Source: G039029935 sp039029935 (lineage in GTDB: Bacteria; Chloroflexota; Anaerolineae; Caldilineales; Caldilineaceae). Taken from it: a stretch of 21,200 bases of DNA. The position numbers and the translations under genes are program-made. The notes beneath the pieces were generated by a model. It saw nothing but the letters and a program-made list of their open reading frames with translations. It was not told the origin of the DNA and ran no database searches. Every line of letters starts with the position of its first letter. Position 1 is the stretch's first letter. The stretch spans positions 1 to 21,200 of the forward strand of contig JBCCFC010000055.1 in the NCBI GenBank assembly GCA_039029935.1, in the 5' to 3' direction. Below are positions 13,821 to 20,659 of this stretch, piece after piece.

Positions 13821-14375
13821 TCAATCATGGCCGTGTCCATCATCTTCATGTGCATCATTGCCATGACCATCACCCATCTCCTCATGATGCCCATCATCGG
13901 CCATGTGATTCAACATCGGTAACATCGGTTCGGCCACATAGCCCGCCCCATAAAACAATGCACCTGCCACCAGCGAAGCCACAATTGCATCGCCAATACC
14001 ACCTGCGGATGGGTGGGACATCCCCTCGTGTGTACTCACTTTTGCACGCAGGTACAGTGCGACTGCGGCAACCAGTTCAAGCACTTTACTCGATATCATC
14101 CACACATCGACAGGCTCGGCTGCACTGGCAAAAGGCGGTGTCCAGATTTGGGTGAACAACCACAGTATAATCAAGCCCCCACTCAGCCCAAAGCCGACGA
14201 AATAGGTAAAACGAGTTGAGCGGATCAACAGTATCAACGCCCAACTGACCTGTAAAATGCCCGATACCGCAAAAAAGATACCATGTGCGGGTGCATGTGC
14301 AAAATGTGAAGGTGAGATATAGATATGGATGGCTCCTGCAATCCCTAGAGCAAGAACCGCAATAATTTTTGACAT
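13821..14375 (-). CDS. Multi-pass membrane protein with His/Asp-rich C-terminal tail
   Basis: This 184-residue protein of unknown family has about five hydrophobic segments (about 3-18, 28-50, 57-76, 92-108 and 127-147), conserved-looking His residues near the start (IHIYISPSHFAHAPAHG) and a C-terminal tail very rich in His, Asp and Gly (DDGHHEEMGDGHGND, then HEDDGHGHD). The tail suggests binding of a transition metal such as copper or nickel. The longest frame starts with GTG at 14411; the ATG at 14375 is preferred because AAGGGA lies about 10 nt upstream and it begins directly with the first membrane segment. It sits between ccmF and the cytochrome c gene in the same direction. A role in metal or haem supply is inference from context only. 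Confidence 0.7.
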   Translation of the reverse strand: MSKIIAVLALGIAGAIHIYISPSHFAHAPAHGIFFAVSGILQVSWALILLIRSTRFTYFVGFGLSGGLIILWLFTQIWTPPFASAAEPVDVWMISSKVLELVAAVALYLRAKVSTHEGMSHPSAGGIGDAIVASLVAGALFYGAGYVAEPMLPMLNHMADDGHHEEMGDGHGNDAHEDDGHGHD

Positions 14376-14458
14376 GTATTCAAATCCCTTTTCAAACAGT
14401 TTCATCACCACCGATCAACAAATCAGCGTTCCCCCATATCAGCGGTGTTTATATGACT

Positions 14459-16477
14459 TTATACCGATGCTTGCCGCTGCAAACCCTGCCGAGGTCGTGC
14501 CATCGCCTGTTGACGCACACTTTGCCGAGTCCCTGTCGGCCACATACAGACGACTGTGCCAAAAATCAGCACCAAGCCACCGACCCACAGCCACAGCGTC
14601 AACGGGTTGATGTAGATACTGAAGGTCGCCGTCTTGCCCCCATCCTCCCAACCGTTGAGGACCACATAGACATCTTCGGTCAAGCGCATCTTTAACCCAA
14701 CCTCGCTGGTCGGTGCATCCGGAGCCTTGTCATAGAGATTGCGACGGGGACGCACAGCACCCAATAGACGCGGCTCCGGTGTCCGTAACTCGGCCACATC
14801 CAGCGTTGTGCGGACCTGCTGGAGATTGGATTTACGCTGCACGGTCAATCCGGTGTAGGTAAGCCGATAGCCACCAATCTCGACATGCTCATTGACGGCC
14901 AGCGTGACATTGGTTGTCTGTACATAAAACTCGTTGCCGATGATGGCGATGCCCATGAGGACGATGCCAAAGTGAACAATATAGCCGCCATATCGTTGTC
15001 CATTGCGTTGGACCAGATTGCCCAATGCCACCAGTGGGTTTTCACCTGTGGCGGTGCGGCGCGCCTTGATGCCTGTGGCAAATTCTTGAATGATCGAGGC
15101 AGCGACAAAGACACTGGCGGTCAACCCGGCAACGGGAAAGGGACGTGGGCTGAAATAGCTGAAAATGGCGGCAAAGATGATGGACACGAATAACGGCCAA
15201 CGAAATTGTTGGATAAAGCGTTTTGGGCTGGTGCGTCGCCACCCCAAGAGCGGCCCAATCCCCATGAGTATAAGCAGCATGAGAAAGAGCGGTCCATTGA
15301 CTTTGTTGAACCAAGGTGCGGCCACGCTGATGCGTTCGCCCGTGATGATTTCGCTAAACATGGGGAAGAATGTCCCCCACAATGTGGCAAAGGCAATGCC
15401 TGTGAAGAGCCAGTTGTTGGCAAGAAAGGCGGCTTCACGGCTCGACATCGAGTCGATTTGATTTTCGCCACGTAGAAGAGGCATCCGCTTAAAGAGCAGC
15501 CAGAGAAAGCCAAAGAGAATCAGTGTGAGGAAGACAAGGAAATAGGCCCCAACTTCACTGCGCGCAAAGCTGTGGACGCTCTCTAAAATGCCGCTGCGTG
15601 TGGTGAATGTACCAAGAATGACCAAAAAGTAGGTCGCACTGATCAGCACCACGTTCCACACTTTAAGCGTCCCCCGTCGTTCTTGAATGAGGATGCTGTG
15701 TAGAAATGCCGTCGCCGTCAGCCAAGGCAAAAAGCTGGCATTCTCTACCGGGTCCCATGCCCAATAGCCACCCCAGCCCAATTCCATATAGGCCCACTGA
15801 CTCCCCATCAGAATGCCTGTGGAGAGAAAGACCCAAGGTACGAGCGTCCAGCGGCGCACCACACGTACCCATTGGTTACCCACCTGTTTGCTGATCAATG
15901 CAGCGATGGCAAAACCAAAGGGAACGGCCAGCCCGACATAGCCCAGATAGAGCATGACCGGATGGATGATCATCCAGTAGTTTTGCAGCAATGGGTTCAA
16001 GCCACGCCCATCCTGTGGATAAAATTCATACATCTCAAAGGGATTGGCGGCAAAGACCAACATGATAAAGAAGAAGAGGCTTGTGCCAAGCAGGACCGCG
16101 TTGACATAGGGCATCAGGGCGCGCATCTTGTGGCGAAAGGCGATGGCAACGGCCACGCTATAGCCGCTCAACAACAGCAGCCAGAAAAGCAGGCTGCCTG
16201 CCTGCCCACCCCACAAGGAAGTAAATTTGTAGAAATTGGGCAAGGCGCGCTCCGATTGATTCCACACGTAGCTGACCTCAAAGTGATCATTGAGCAGCCC
16301 ATACCAAAGAATAATCGTCGCTATCAGCGTCAACACAGCTACCGCATAGATGGCATTGAAACTGCTTTCAATCAGCGACAGAATCCGCCGTTGTCCACCC
16401 CAAAACCCGGCCACCATGCCAAAGGCACAGAGTATCATGGCCGTGATGAGAATTAGATATGCAATGTTAAAAATCAT
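14459..16477 (-). CDS. ccmF: CcmF-type cytochrome c haem lyase
   Basis: This 672-residue polytopic membrane protein attaches haem to CxxCH motifs of exported cytochromes in System I maturation. WGGQAGSLLFW (89-99), HPVMLYLGYVG (172-182) and the haem-handling tryptophan-rich motif WGGYWAWDPVENASFLPWL (235-253) are clear, as is FTTRSGILESVHSFA further on. The C-terminal part has an extracytoplasmic domain and a last membrane segment. The start at 16477 is preferred over 16504 because GAGGAG lies about 9 nt upstream and it begins MIFNIAYL. Other ccm genes are not in the window, so the rest of the system must be elsewhere. The cytochrome c lipoprotein downstream is an obvious client. Confidence 0.93.
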   Translation of the reverse strand: MIFNIAYLILITAMILCAFGMVAGFWGGQRRILSLIESSFNAIYAVAVLTLIATIILWYGLLNDHFEVSYVWNQSERALPNFYKFTSLWGGQAGSLLFWLLLLSGYSVAVAIAFRHKMRALMPYVNAVLLGTSLFFFIMLVFAANPFEMYEFYPQDGRGLNPLLQNYWMIIHPVMLYLGYVGLAVPFGFAIAALISKQVGNQWVRVVRRWTLVPWVFLSTGILMGSQWAYMELGWGGYWAWDPVENASFLPWLTATAFLHSILIQERRGTLKVWNVVLISATYFLVILGTFTTRSGILESVHSFARSEVGAYFLVFLTLILFGFLWLLFKRMPLLRGENQIDSMSSREAAFLANNWLFTGIAFATLWGTFFPMFSEIITGERISVAAPWFNKVNGPLFLMLLILMGIGPLLGWRRTSPKRFIQQFRWPLFVSIIFAAIFSYFSPRPFPVAGLTASVFVAASIIQEFATGIKARRTATGENPLVALGNLVQRNGQRYGGYIVHFGIVLMGIAIIGNEFYVQTTNVTLAVNEHVEIGGYRLTYTGLTVQRKSNLQQVRTTLDVAELRTPEPRLLGAVRPRRNLYDKAPDAPTSEVGLKMRLTEDVYVVLNGWEDGGKTATFSIYINPLTLWLWVGGLVLIFGTVVCMWPTGTRQSVRQQAMARPRQGLQRQASV

Positions 16478-16512
16478 ATGGTGTCTCTCCTCTATATCCA
16501 ACACGTATAGTC

Positions 16513-16578
16513 AACCTTCGGGAGGTGACGAAAAACAGATTGTCTATCCAGAGCATATATCGTCATCTCCCGAAGGTT
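16513..16578. repeat. Inverted-repeat element, copy 2 (ACCTTCGGGAGGT family)
   Basis: The arm AACCTTCGGGAGGTGACGA (16513-16531) pairs with 16560-16578 at 18 of 19 positions; the one mismatch would be G-U in a plus-strand transcript. The centre is 28 nt. It lies in the spacer between ccmF and the DUF1624 gene. It shares the ACCTTCGGGAGGTG core with the element at 13714-13782, but its flanks and loop differ. Confidence 0.85.
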
Positions 16579-16602
16579 TTCGCTCAAACGTCGGGGCAAA
16601 TT

Positions 16603-17352
16603 CTACCCATACAAAGCCCACAATGCACCAAACAAAATGGGTTGATGCACGAGATAGATGACCAACGAATGCTGTCCCAACCATTGCAGCCCCACTGTTG
16701 GCATTGCCCATGATGGATGCCGACGCAACAAGGCAGGAACTCGGCCATCCGCATAGAGTAAATTGCCTACACTGATGCCCAATAAGACGACGCCAAACCA
16801 AGGGATGAACGGGAAATAGTCGAGATAGAATCCAGTCGGCGGCTCGATGCCCAAGGCCAGCAACAGCCATGTCAACGGCGGCCATGAGAGCGGGATGTGA
16901 AGCGCATTTTGCTGGAGGACAAAGCCAAGGAGATTGAATCCTGCCCACAGCCCGATGTTGAGCCAGCGATAGCGCAAAAAGGGATAGGCTGCGATGATGG
17001 AAAAACCGATAAGATGCAGCACCCCAAAGTCGATTCTGCCGATATTGGCAAACCAGACAATTGCGGAGATGACCAATCCCCAGCCAACGATCTTGAACCC
17101 TCGCTCCGATAGCTTGCGAAAGGAAGGCGTTCGTTTTTTGCAGCTGACGGCAAGCGAGACACCGACCAGAATGATAAAGAGCGATGCCGTTGTGCGCTGA
17201 AAATATTTCCAAAACCCTGCCTGCAATGTGATATCCGTGACCAGATTAAAAAGCAGCAAATCCCACAGCAGGTGATAGACCACCATCATGACGATGGCGA
17301 TACCCCGTAGCGTGTCAATCTCCCAATAACGTTGCGATGGTTGGTGCACCAT
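16603..17352 (-). CDS. DUF1624 / heparan-alpha-glucosaminide N-acetyltransferase-like membrane protein
   Basis: This is a 249-residue protein with about seven membrane segments. The N-terminal signature RYWEIDTLRGIAIVMMVVYH (8-27) and the following WDLLLFN are typical of the HGSNAT-like catalytic family (DUF1624), which in animals acetylates glucosamine across the lysosomal membrane. In bacteria members are thought to acylate sugars or cell-surface polymers, but the substrate is unknown. The C-terminus has GQHSLVIYLVHQP, also typical. It begins 1 nt after the exosortase stop, with GAGGT inside that gene as ribosome site, so the two are tightly coupled. This suggests a shared role in envelope or surface-polymer modification. 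Confidence 0.88.
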   Translation of the reverse strand: MVHQPSQRYWEIDTLRGIAIVMMVVYHLLWDLLLFNLVTDITLQAGFWKYFQRTTASLFIILVGVSLAVSCKKRTPSFRKLSERGFKIVGWGLVISAIVWFANIGRIDFGVLHLIGFSIIAAYPFLRYRWLNIGLWAGFNLLGFVLQQNALHIPLSWPPLTWLLLALGIEPPTGFYLDYFPFIPWFGVVLLGISVGNLLYADGRVPALLRRHPSWAMPTVGLQWLGQHSLVIYLVHQPILFGALWALYG

Positions 17353-17353
17353 G

Positions 17354-18256
17354 CTACAGCACCTCTAAGCGCAGTGTGGTACATCGCAGCATTTTTGTGA
17401 GCGGCAACAATAACAACAGTATGAGTACAAAAAAGACGATGCCCGAATAGTCATGATAAAAGGTAAAGGCGGCGTCTGCACCCCAATAGCGTGCGACAAC
17501 GATTAGATTAGACACGCGTATAATATTGCCAATCATCGCCAGCGGCACAGCCGATAACACCAGTGCCAATCGTCCCCAAAGTGGCCCTTTGAGGACATAG
17601 GCCCCCAATGTCAGCAACGCAATCAGTGCCATCATCGAGTTGACCCCGCTGCACTGTGCGCCGATGAGCAAATCCGCATTGGGCAATTTCACAGCATTGC
17701 CGATGACCGTGAGTTCAATGCCCAAGAGTTTGACGAGTGCAGTCGAGCAGACGCCCGTAAACAACGCCAATGGCAATGTGACACGTTCGATAAAGGGCAG
17801 GGGAACCATGAGCAGCAGATAGCCGATGGGGAAGGCAAAATGCATCAACCACCGTGGTCCACCCAGCACCCAGACCAGCCCCGTGACCATACCGATGGCG
17901 GCAAACGCTGCCAGATAATAGGCTTTGTCGTTGTACCAATAGAGGTAGAGAACCAGCGATGCCACCAGCAGGAAGATGCCCATCATCCCGCCCGACAGAG
18001 GATCGTGTGATTGCTCATCTGCGGCCACGCTCTTGTCCTGAGATTGGTTCTGAAAGCGTCGCCAGATCAGATAAAGGGAGATAGGCACGATGAGGATGCC
18101 ATGACTGTAATATTCATTCGACATCCACTCACGCCACAGCCAGTCCCAGATCGGCCATGTCAACAGCACAAAGATTGCCACCACCATGCCCAGAAAGAGC
18201 CACTGCTGTGTTTGTGTAGAACCGCTGTTATTGGGCGGTCTGTTCAATAAATTCAA
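17354..18256 (-). CDS. Exosortase/archaeosortase family transpeptidase
   Basis: This is a 300-residue polytopic membrane protein. Exosortases cut short C-terminal sorting signals (PEP-CTERM type) on exported proteins and pass them to the envelope. The catalytic residues are all visible: Cys202 in GAQCSGVNS, Arg247 in GNIIRVSN and His268 in YHDYSGIVFF. The conserved NEYYSHGILIVP segment near 47-58 is present. A TTG at 18256 is chosen as start: AGAGGAG lies about 9 nt upstream and it begins (M)NLLNRPP. The alternative TTG at 18292 has no such site, and the first ATG lies inside TM1. It overlaps the end of the DUF2085 gene by 29 bp. No protein with an obvious sorting tail is encoded in the window, so the subclass and substrates stay open. 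Confidence 0.93.
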   Translation of the reverse strand: MNLLNRPPNNSGSTQTQQWLFLGMVVAIFVLLTWPIWDWLWREWMSNEYYSHGILIVPISLYLIWRRFQNQSQDKSVAADEQSHDPLSGGMMGIFLLVASLVLYLYWYNDKAYYLAAFAAIGMVTGLVWVLGGPRWLMHFAFPIGYLLLMVPLPFIERVTLPLALFTGVCSTALVKLLGIELTVIGNAVKLPNADLLIGAQCSGVNSMMALIALLTLGAYVLKGPLWGRLALVLSAVPLAMIGNIIRVSNLIVVARYWGADAAFTFYHDYSGIVFFVLILLLLLPLTKMLRCTTLRLEVL

Positions 18257-18934
18257 TTTGTCGTTTCTCCTCTGCTTGCATCCACCTGTCAATCCAAGGG
18301 AATGACCAAAATGCCAATCCCCACGCTGCCAATAATCCCGTCAATAACCGCATCCACCAGTTGAATGTGCCAAAATGATGCCCTGCATAAAAATCGGGAA
18401 AGGCATTGCCCGTCAACCACGCCAGCCATGCATTCTGGTCACGGAACGCCCATCCACCCAACGTCGTCGAAACATCGTTGACCAAATGCGTCCCGCCATC
18501 CAATGCCATCGGCAGCAGTGTCAACACAAAAAACCGCCCTGATATGGTGCACAATATCGAACCAACACCCGATAGACCAACATCAATATCGGCGTCATTG
18601 TATAAAAACTGATCATGCGGTCACTCCACGCCACCTTCCAGCCCATCGTCTCGGTCCCAATAAACCAGCGCAACCGCCAACCATCGGTGTATGGATAGAC
18701 CGCAAAAATCTCCTCCACTGTATAGGTCAGTTTCTCGCCAAAGAAAAACCAACTGCGTTCTGGCAACTGATGGCAGAAGGGTGAATAGAACAGATAGATG
18801 GCCTTGCCCACGCCCGTCCAGCCCCAATGCATGGCAACAGGCGCGGCGAATGGCAGCAGCACAAAGATCAACAATGGAACTAAAACAATGTCCAGCCAAT
18901 GACGCATGACTATGCGGATGATGCGGTTTGTCAT
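18228..18934 (-). pseudogene. DUF2085 membrane protein with a -1 frame break at a T6 run
   Basis: Two overlapping frames make one protein. The 5' part has FYSPFCHQLPERSWFFFG (49-66) and GWKVAWSDRM, the DUF2085 signature. The 3' part continues LTLLPMALDGGTHLVND, LAWLTGNAFP and FNWWMRLLTGLLAAWG, as in family members. Restoring one T in the run at 18528-18533 joins them as QGGFFVLTLLPMALDGG, 235 residues in all. The zero-frame reading at the break is T-TTT-TTG, a possible -1 slippery heptamer, so programmed frameshifting is an alternative to mutation or sequencing error. The function of the family is unknown; the conserved Cys/His/Glu (CHQLPERS) suggest metal or haem binding. The start at 18934 is uncertain (no clear ribosome site). 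It overlaps the exosortase gene and is probably co-transcribed with it. Confidence 0.85.
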
Positions 18935-19089
18935 GGGATATACGGTATCTGTTTTTTGTGATGAAATCAAGAAAATTGGAAAAATGATGAAATCGCGTAG
19001 TGTAAGTGGATCATATGGTGCAGTTTGGGGTGGTTTGTAGGGTTGGGGTGTAGGATTTGATCCAGTCTCCATGAATTCAATGGAAACAG

Positions 19090-19119
19090 TTGACGTTTGG
19101 GTGCAAACAGTGGCACAAT
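19090..19119 (+). promoter_or_regulatory. Putative sigma-70-type promoter of the histidine kinase gene
   Basis: TTGACG (19090-19095) and CACAAT (19114-19119) are 18 nt apart, matching -35 at 5/6 and -10 at 4/6. Initiation would fall near 19126, leaving a leader of about 45 nt before the preferred ATG at 19171. It lies in the divergent 236-bp region between the kinase and the DUF2085 gene; nothing else clear was seen there. Confidence 0.4.
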
Positions 19120-19170
19120 ATCCCCATGACACCAATGATCTTTGCAGGCTTTGTGACAGGGCTAATCATC

Positions 19171-20304
19171 ATGCGAGAACACTGGCGACCCATTCTGGCA
19201 ATCTCAGCATGGCTCATCCTGACCACCTGTCTACACCATACCACACAGCCTGGGCTGAACGAGTTGCATGACATCTCGCGCTACCTCTATTTTTTGCCCG
19301 TCACCTACGCCGCCTTGCAGTTTGGCAGCATTGGTGGGCTAATCACTGCCGTTGTCGCTGGGCTGCTGTTCATTCCCTATCTTGTGCTGCCACTACTCTT
19401 TTCACCCGATGCGCTCGACTTTATACATCCTGATGTGCCTCAACTGTGGGTACACAACCATGAGGACTTTATCAACGATCTGCTGGTCATCCTCATCTTT
19501 ACCTGCCTCGCCTACATCACAGGCATAACCGTTGACCGTCTCCGCCAGACCCGCAGTCAACTCGCACAGTCGTTGCATCAACTGGAAACGCAGGGTGCCG
19601 AGTTGCGACGGGCTGAACGGCTGAGTGCATTGGGGACGCTGGCAGGCGGGCTGGCACATGAAATCCGCAACCCGATTGGGATTATCCGTGCGACAGGTCA
19701 ACTGATTGGACAAAATGACGCCGCAACCAACAGTGACACAGATATGTATGCCACAGTTATTCAAGAGGAGACAGAGCGCATTGAGTCTCTGGTCCAACAG
19801 TTACTCAACTATGCGGATAGTCGCTCCCCTTCCTTGGAACCTGTGATGATTGGCGCGCTGGTCGAATCTGTGCAGCTGCGTTTGCAACCCTTGGTCGACG
19901 CCCATGAAATTGGCTTTGTTGTGGAATATACACCCAATGAAGCCAAGGATAAAAGAGCAAACCTCGACCCAATGCTGATTGAGCAGGTCTTGATCAATTT
20001 GTGCATCAACGCTATCCAAGCATTTGAGCAAGCTGGCACTGTCCAACCACTGATTCGGCTCTGCGCATCTATGCCCAACGAGGGTAATTCAACTAAGCTA
20101 CAGTTCATCGTCAAAGACAATGGTCCTGGCATTCCAATTGAACAGCACACGCAAATCTTCGATCCTTTTTACACAACCAAAGACAAAGGGACTGGGCTGG
20201 GCTTGAGTGTGGCGCAGCGCATTGTGGATGATCACGAAGGGCGTATGTGGACTACATCAGTAGAGGGTCAAGGTGCTGAATTTACAGTTGAACTCTCGGT
20301 ATAG
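19171..20304 (+). CDS. Membrane sensor histidine kinase (NtrB/AtoS-like)
   Basis: This is a 377-residue protein with four hydrophobic segments in residues 1-120, with the loop motif ELHDISRYLYFLPV near 31-44, as in membrane-sensing kinases. A short coiled coil leads to the H-box LGTLAGGLAHEIRNP (phosphorylated His163). The ATPase domain has N-box LINLCINAIQAF (274-285), G1 DNGPGIP (316-322), F-box FDPFYTTK (330-337) and G2 GTGLGLS (340-346). It autophosphorylates and would hand phosphate to the response regulator 350 bp downstream. Upstream in-frame starts exist (TTG 19090, ATG 19126), but ATG 19171 has AGGG about 9 nt upstream, lies after the putative promoter and starts just before the first membrane segment. 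The signal sensed is unknown. Confidence 0.92.
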   Translation: MREHWRPILAISAWLILTTCLHHTTQPGLNELHDISRYLYFLPVTYAALQFGSIGGLITAVVAGLLFIPYLVLPLLFSPDALDFIHPDVPQLWVHNHEDFINDLLVILIFTCLAYITGITVDRLRQTRSQLAQSLHQLETQGAELRRAERLSALGTLAGGLAHEIRNPIGIIRATGQLIGQNDAATNSDTDMYATVIQEETERIESLVQQLLNYADSRSPSLEPVMIGALVESVQLRLQPLVDAHEIGFVVEYTPNEAKDKRANLDPMLIEQVLINLCINAIQAFEQAGTVQPLIRLCASMPNEGNSTKLQFIVKDNGPGIPIEQHTQIFDPFYTTKDKGTGLGLSVAQRIVDDHEGRMWTTSVEGQGAEFTVELSV

Positions 20305-20313
20305 TGGTATAAT
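20305..20313 (+). promoter_or_regulatory. Putative extended -10 promoter before the small gene and response regulator
   Basis: TGGTATAAT is a perfect TGnTATAAT extended -10 just after the kinase stop. A TTGAAC lies 14 nt upstream of the hexamer, too close for a good -35, which extended -10 promoters can do without. It would allow the downstream pair to be transcribed separately from the kinase. Confidence 0.45.
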
Positions 20314-20389
20314 TTGAGAATTCGTACAGATTTTTTCTGTGACCATGATTAAAAATTAAATGTACATTTTAAATTGTGATGGAGGACAC

Positions 20390-20659
20390 ATGGATATTAC
20401 TAAAGAACGTTTAAAGGTTGAAATTGACTATTTACCAGATGCATATGTTGAAATCATTTACCGTATTCTGCAAGCATTTATTCAAGTCCCGCACTATCAG
20501 ACAGACGAGTCAAAATTAAACCATATGGGTGGTTTGCAACCAGTTACACTGACTCTTGATGATACATTTGCCTCAATTGGCCCGTTACCACAACCACTCG
20601 ATTACAAATCAATGCGTGAAATCGCTTTTGAGGACCATGCGGTGAGTAAGCAGGCATAA
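20390..20659 (+). CDS. Small hypothetical protein between kinase and response regulator
   Basis: This is an 89-residue soluble protein. It has an N-terminal amphipathic part ITKERLKVEIDYLPDAYVEI followed by IYRILQAF, then a polar linker and a C-terminal part DYKSMREIAFEDHAV. The N-terminal layout resembles small antitoxin-like proteins common in Cyanobacteria and Chloroflexota, but no toxin gene follows, so I give no function. The start at 20390 is preferred over 20360 because GGAGG lies 5 nt upstream. Its TAA shares one base with the ATG of the response regulator (TAATG), indicating translational coupling, so it may be a partner or modulator of that two-component system. Confidence 0.7.
   Translation: MDITKERLKVEIDYLPDAYVEIIYRILQAFIQVPHYQTDESKLNHMGGLQPVTLTLDDTFASIGPLPQPLDYKSMREIAFEDHAVSKQA

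Noticed and set aside
15872..16456. 194-codon open frame on the plus strand
   Set aside because: It is antisense to ccmF, whose motifs and ribosome site are clear; its product is polar with no recognisable domain.
12547..16578. Insertion sequences bounded by the long inverted repeats
   Set aside because: No transposase gene lies between paired arms, and no target duplications are visible; they are listed as palindromic repeats only.
20326..20340. ACAGA-T5-TCTGT hairpin as terminator of the kinase gene
   Set aside because: The stem is only 5 bp of weak pairs and the T-run is in the loop, not after the stem.
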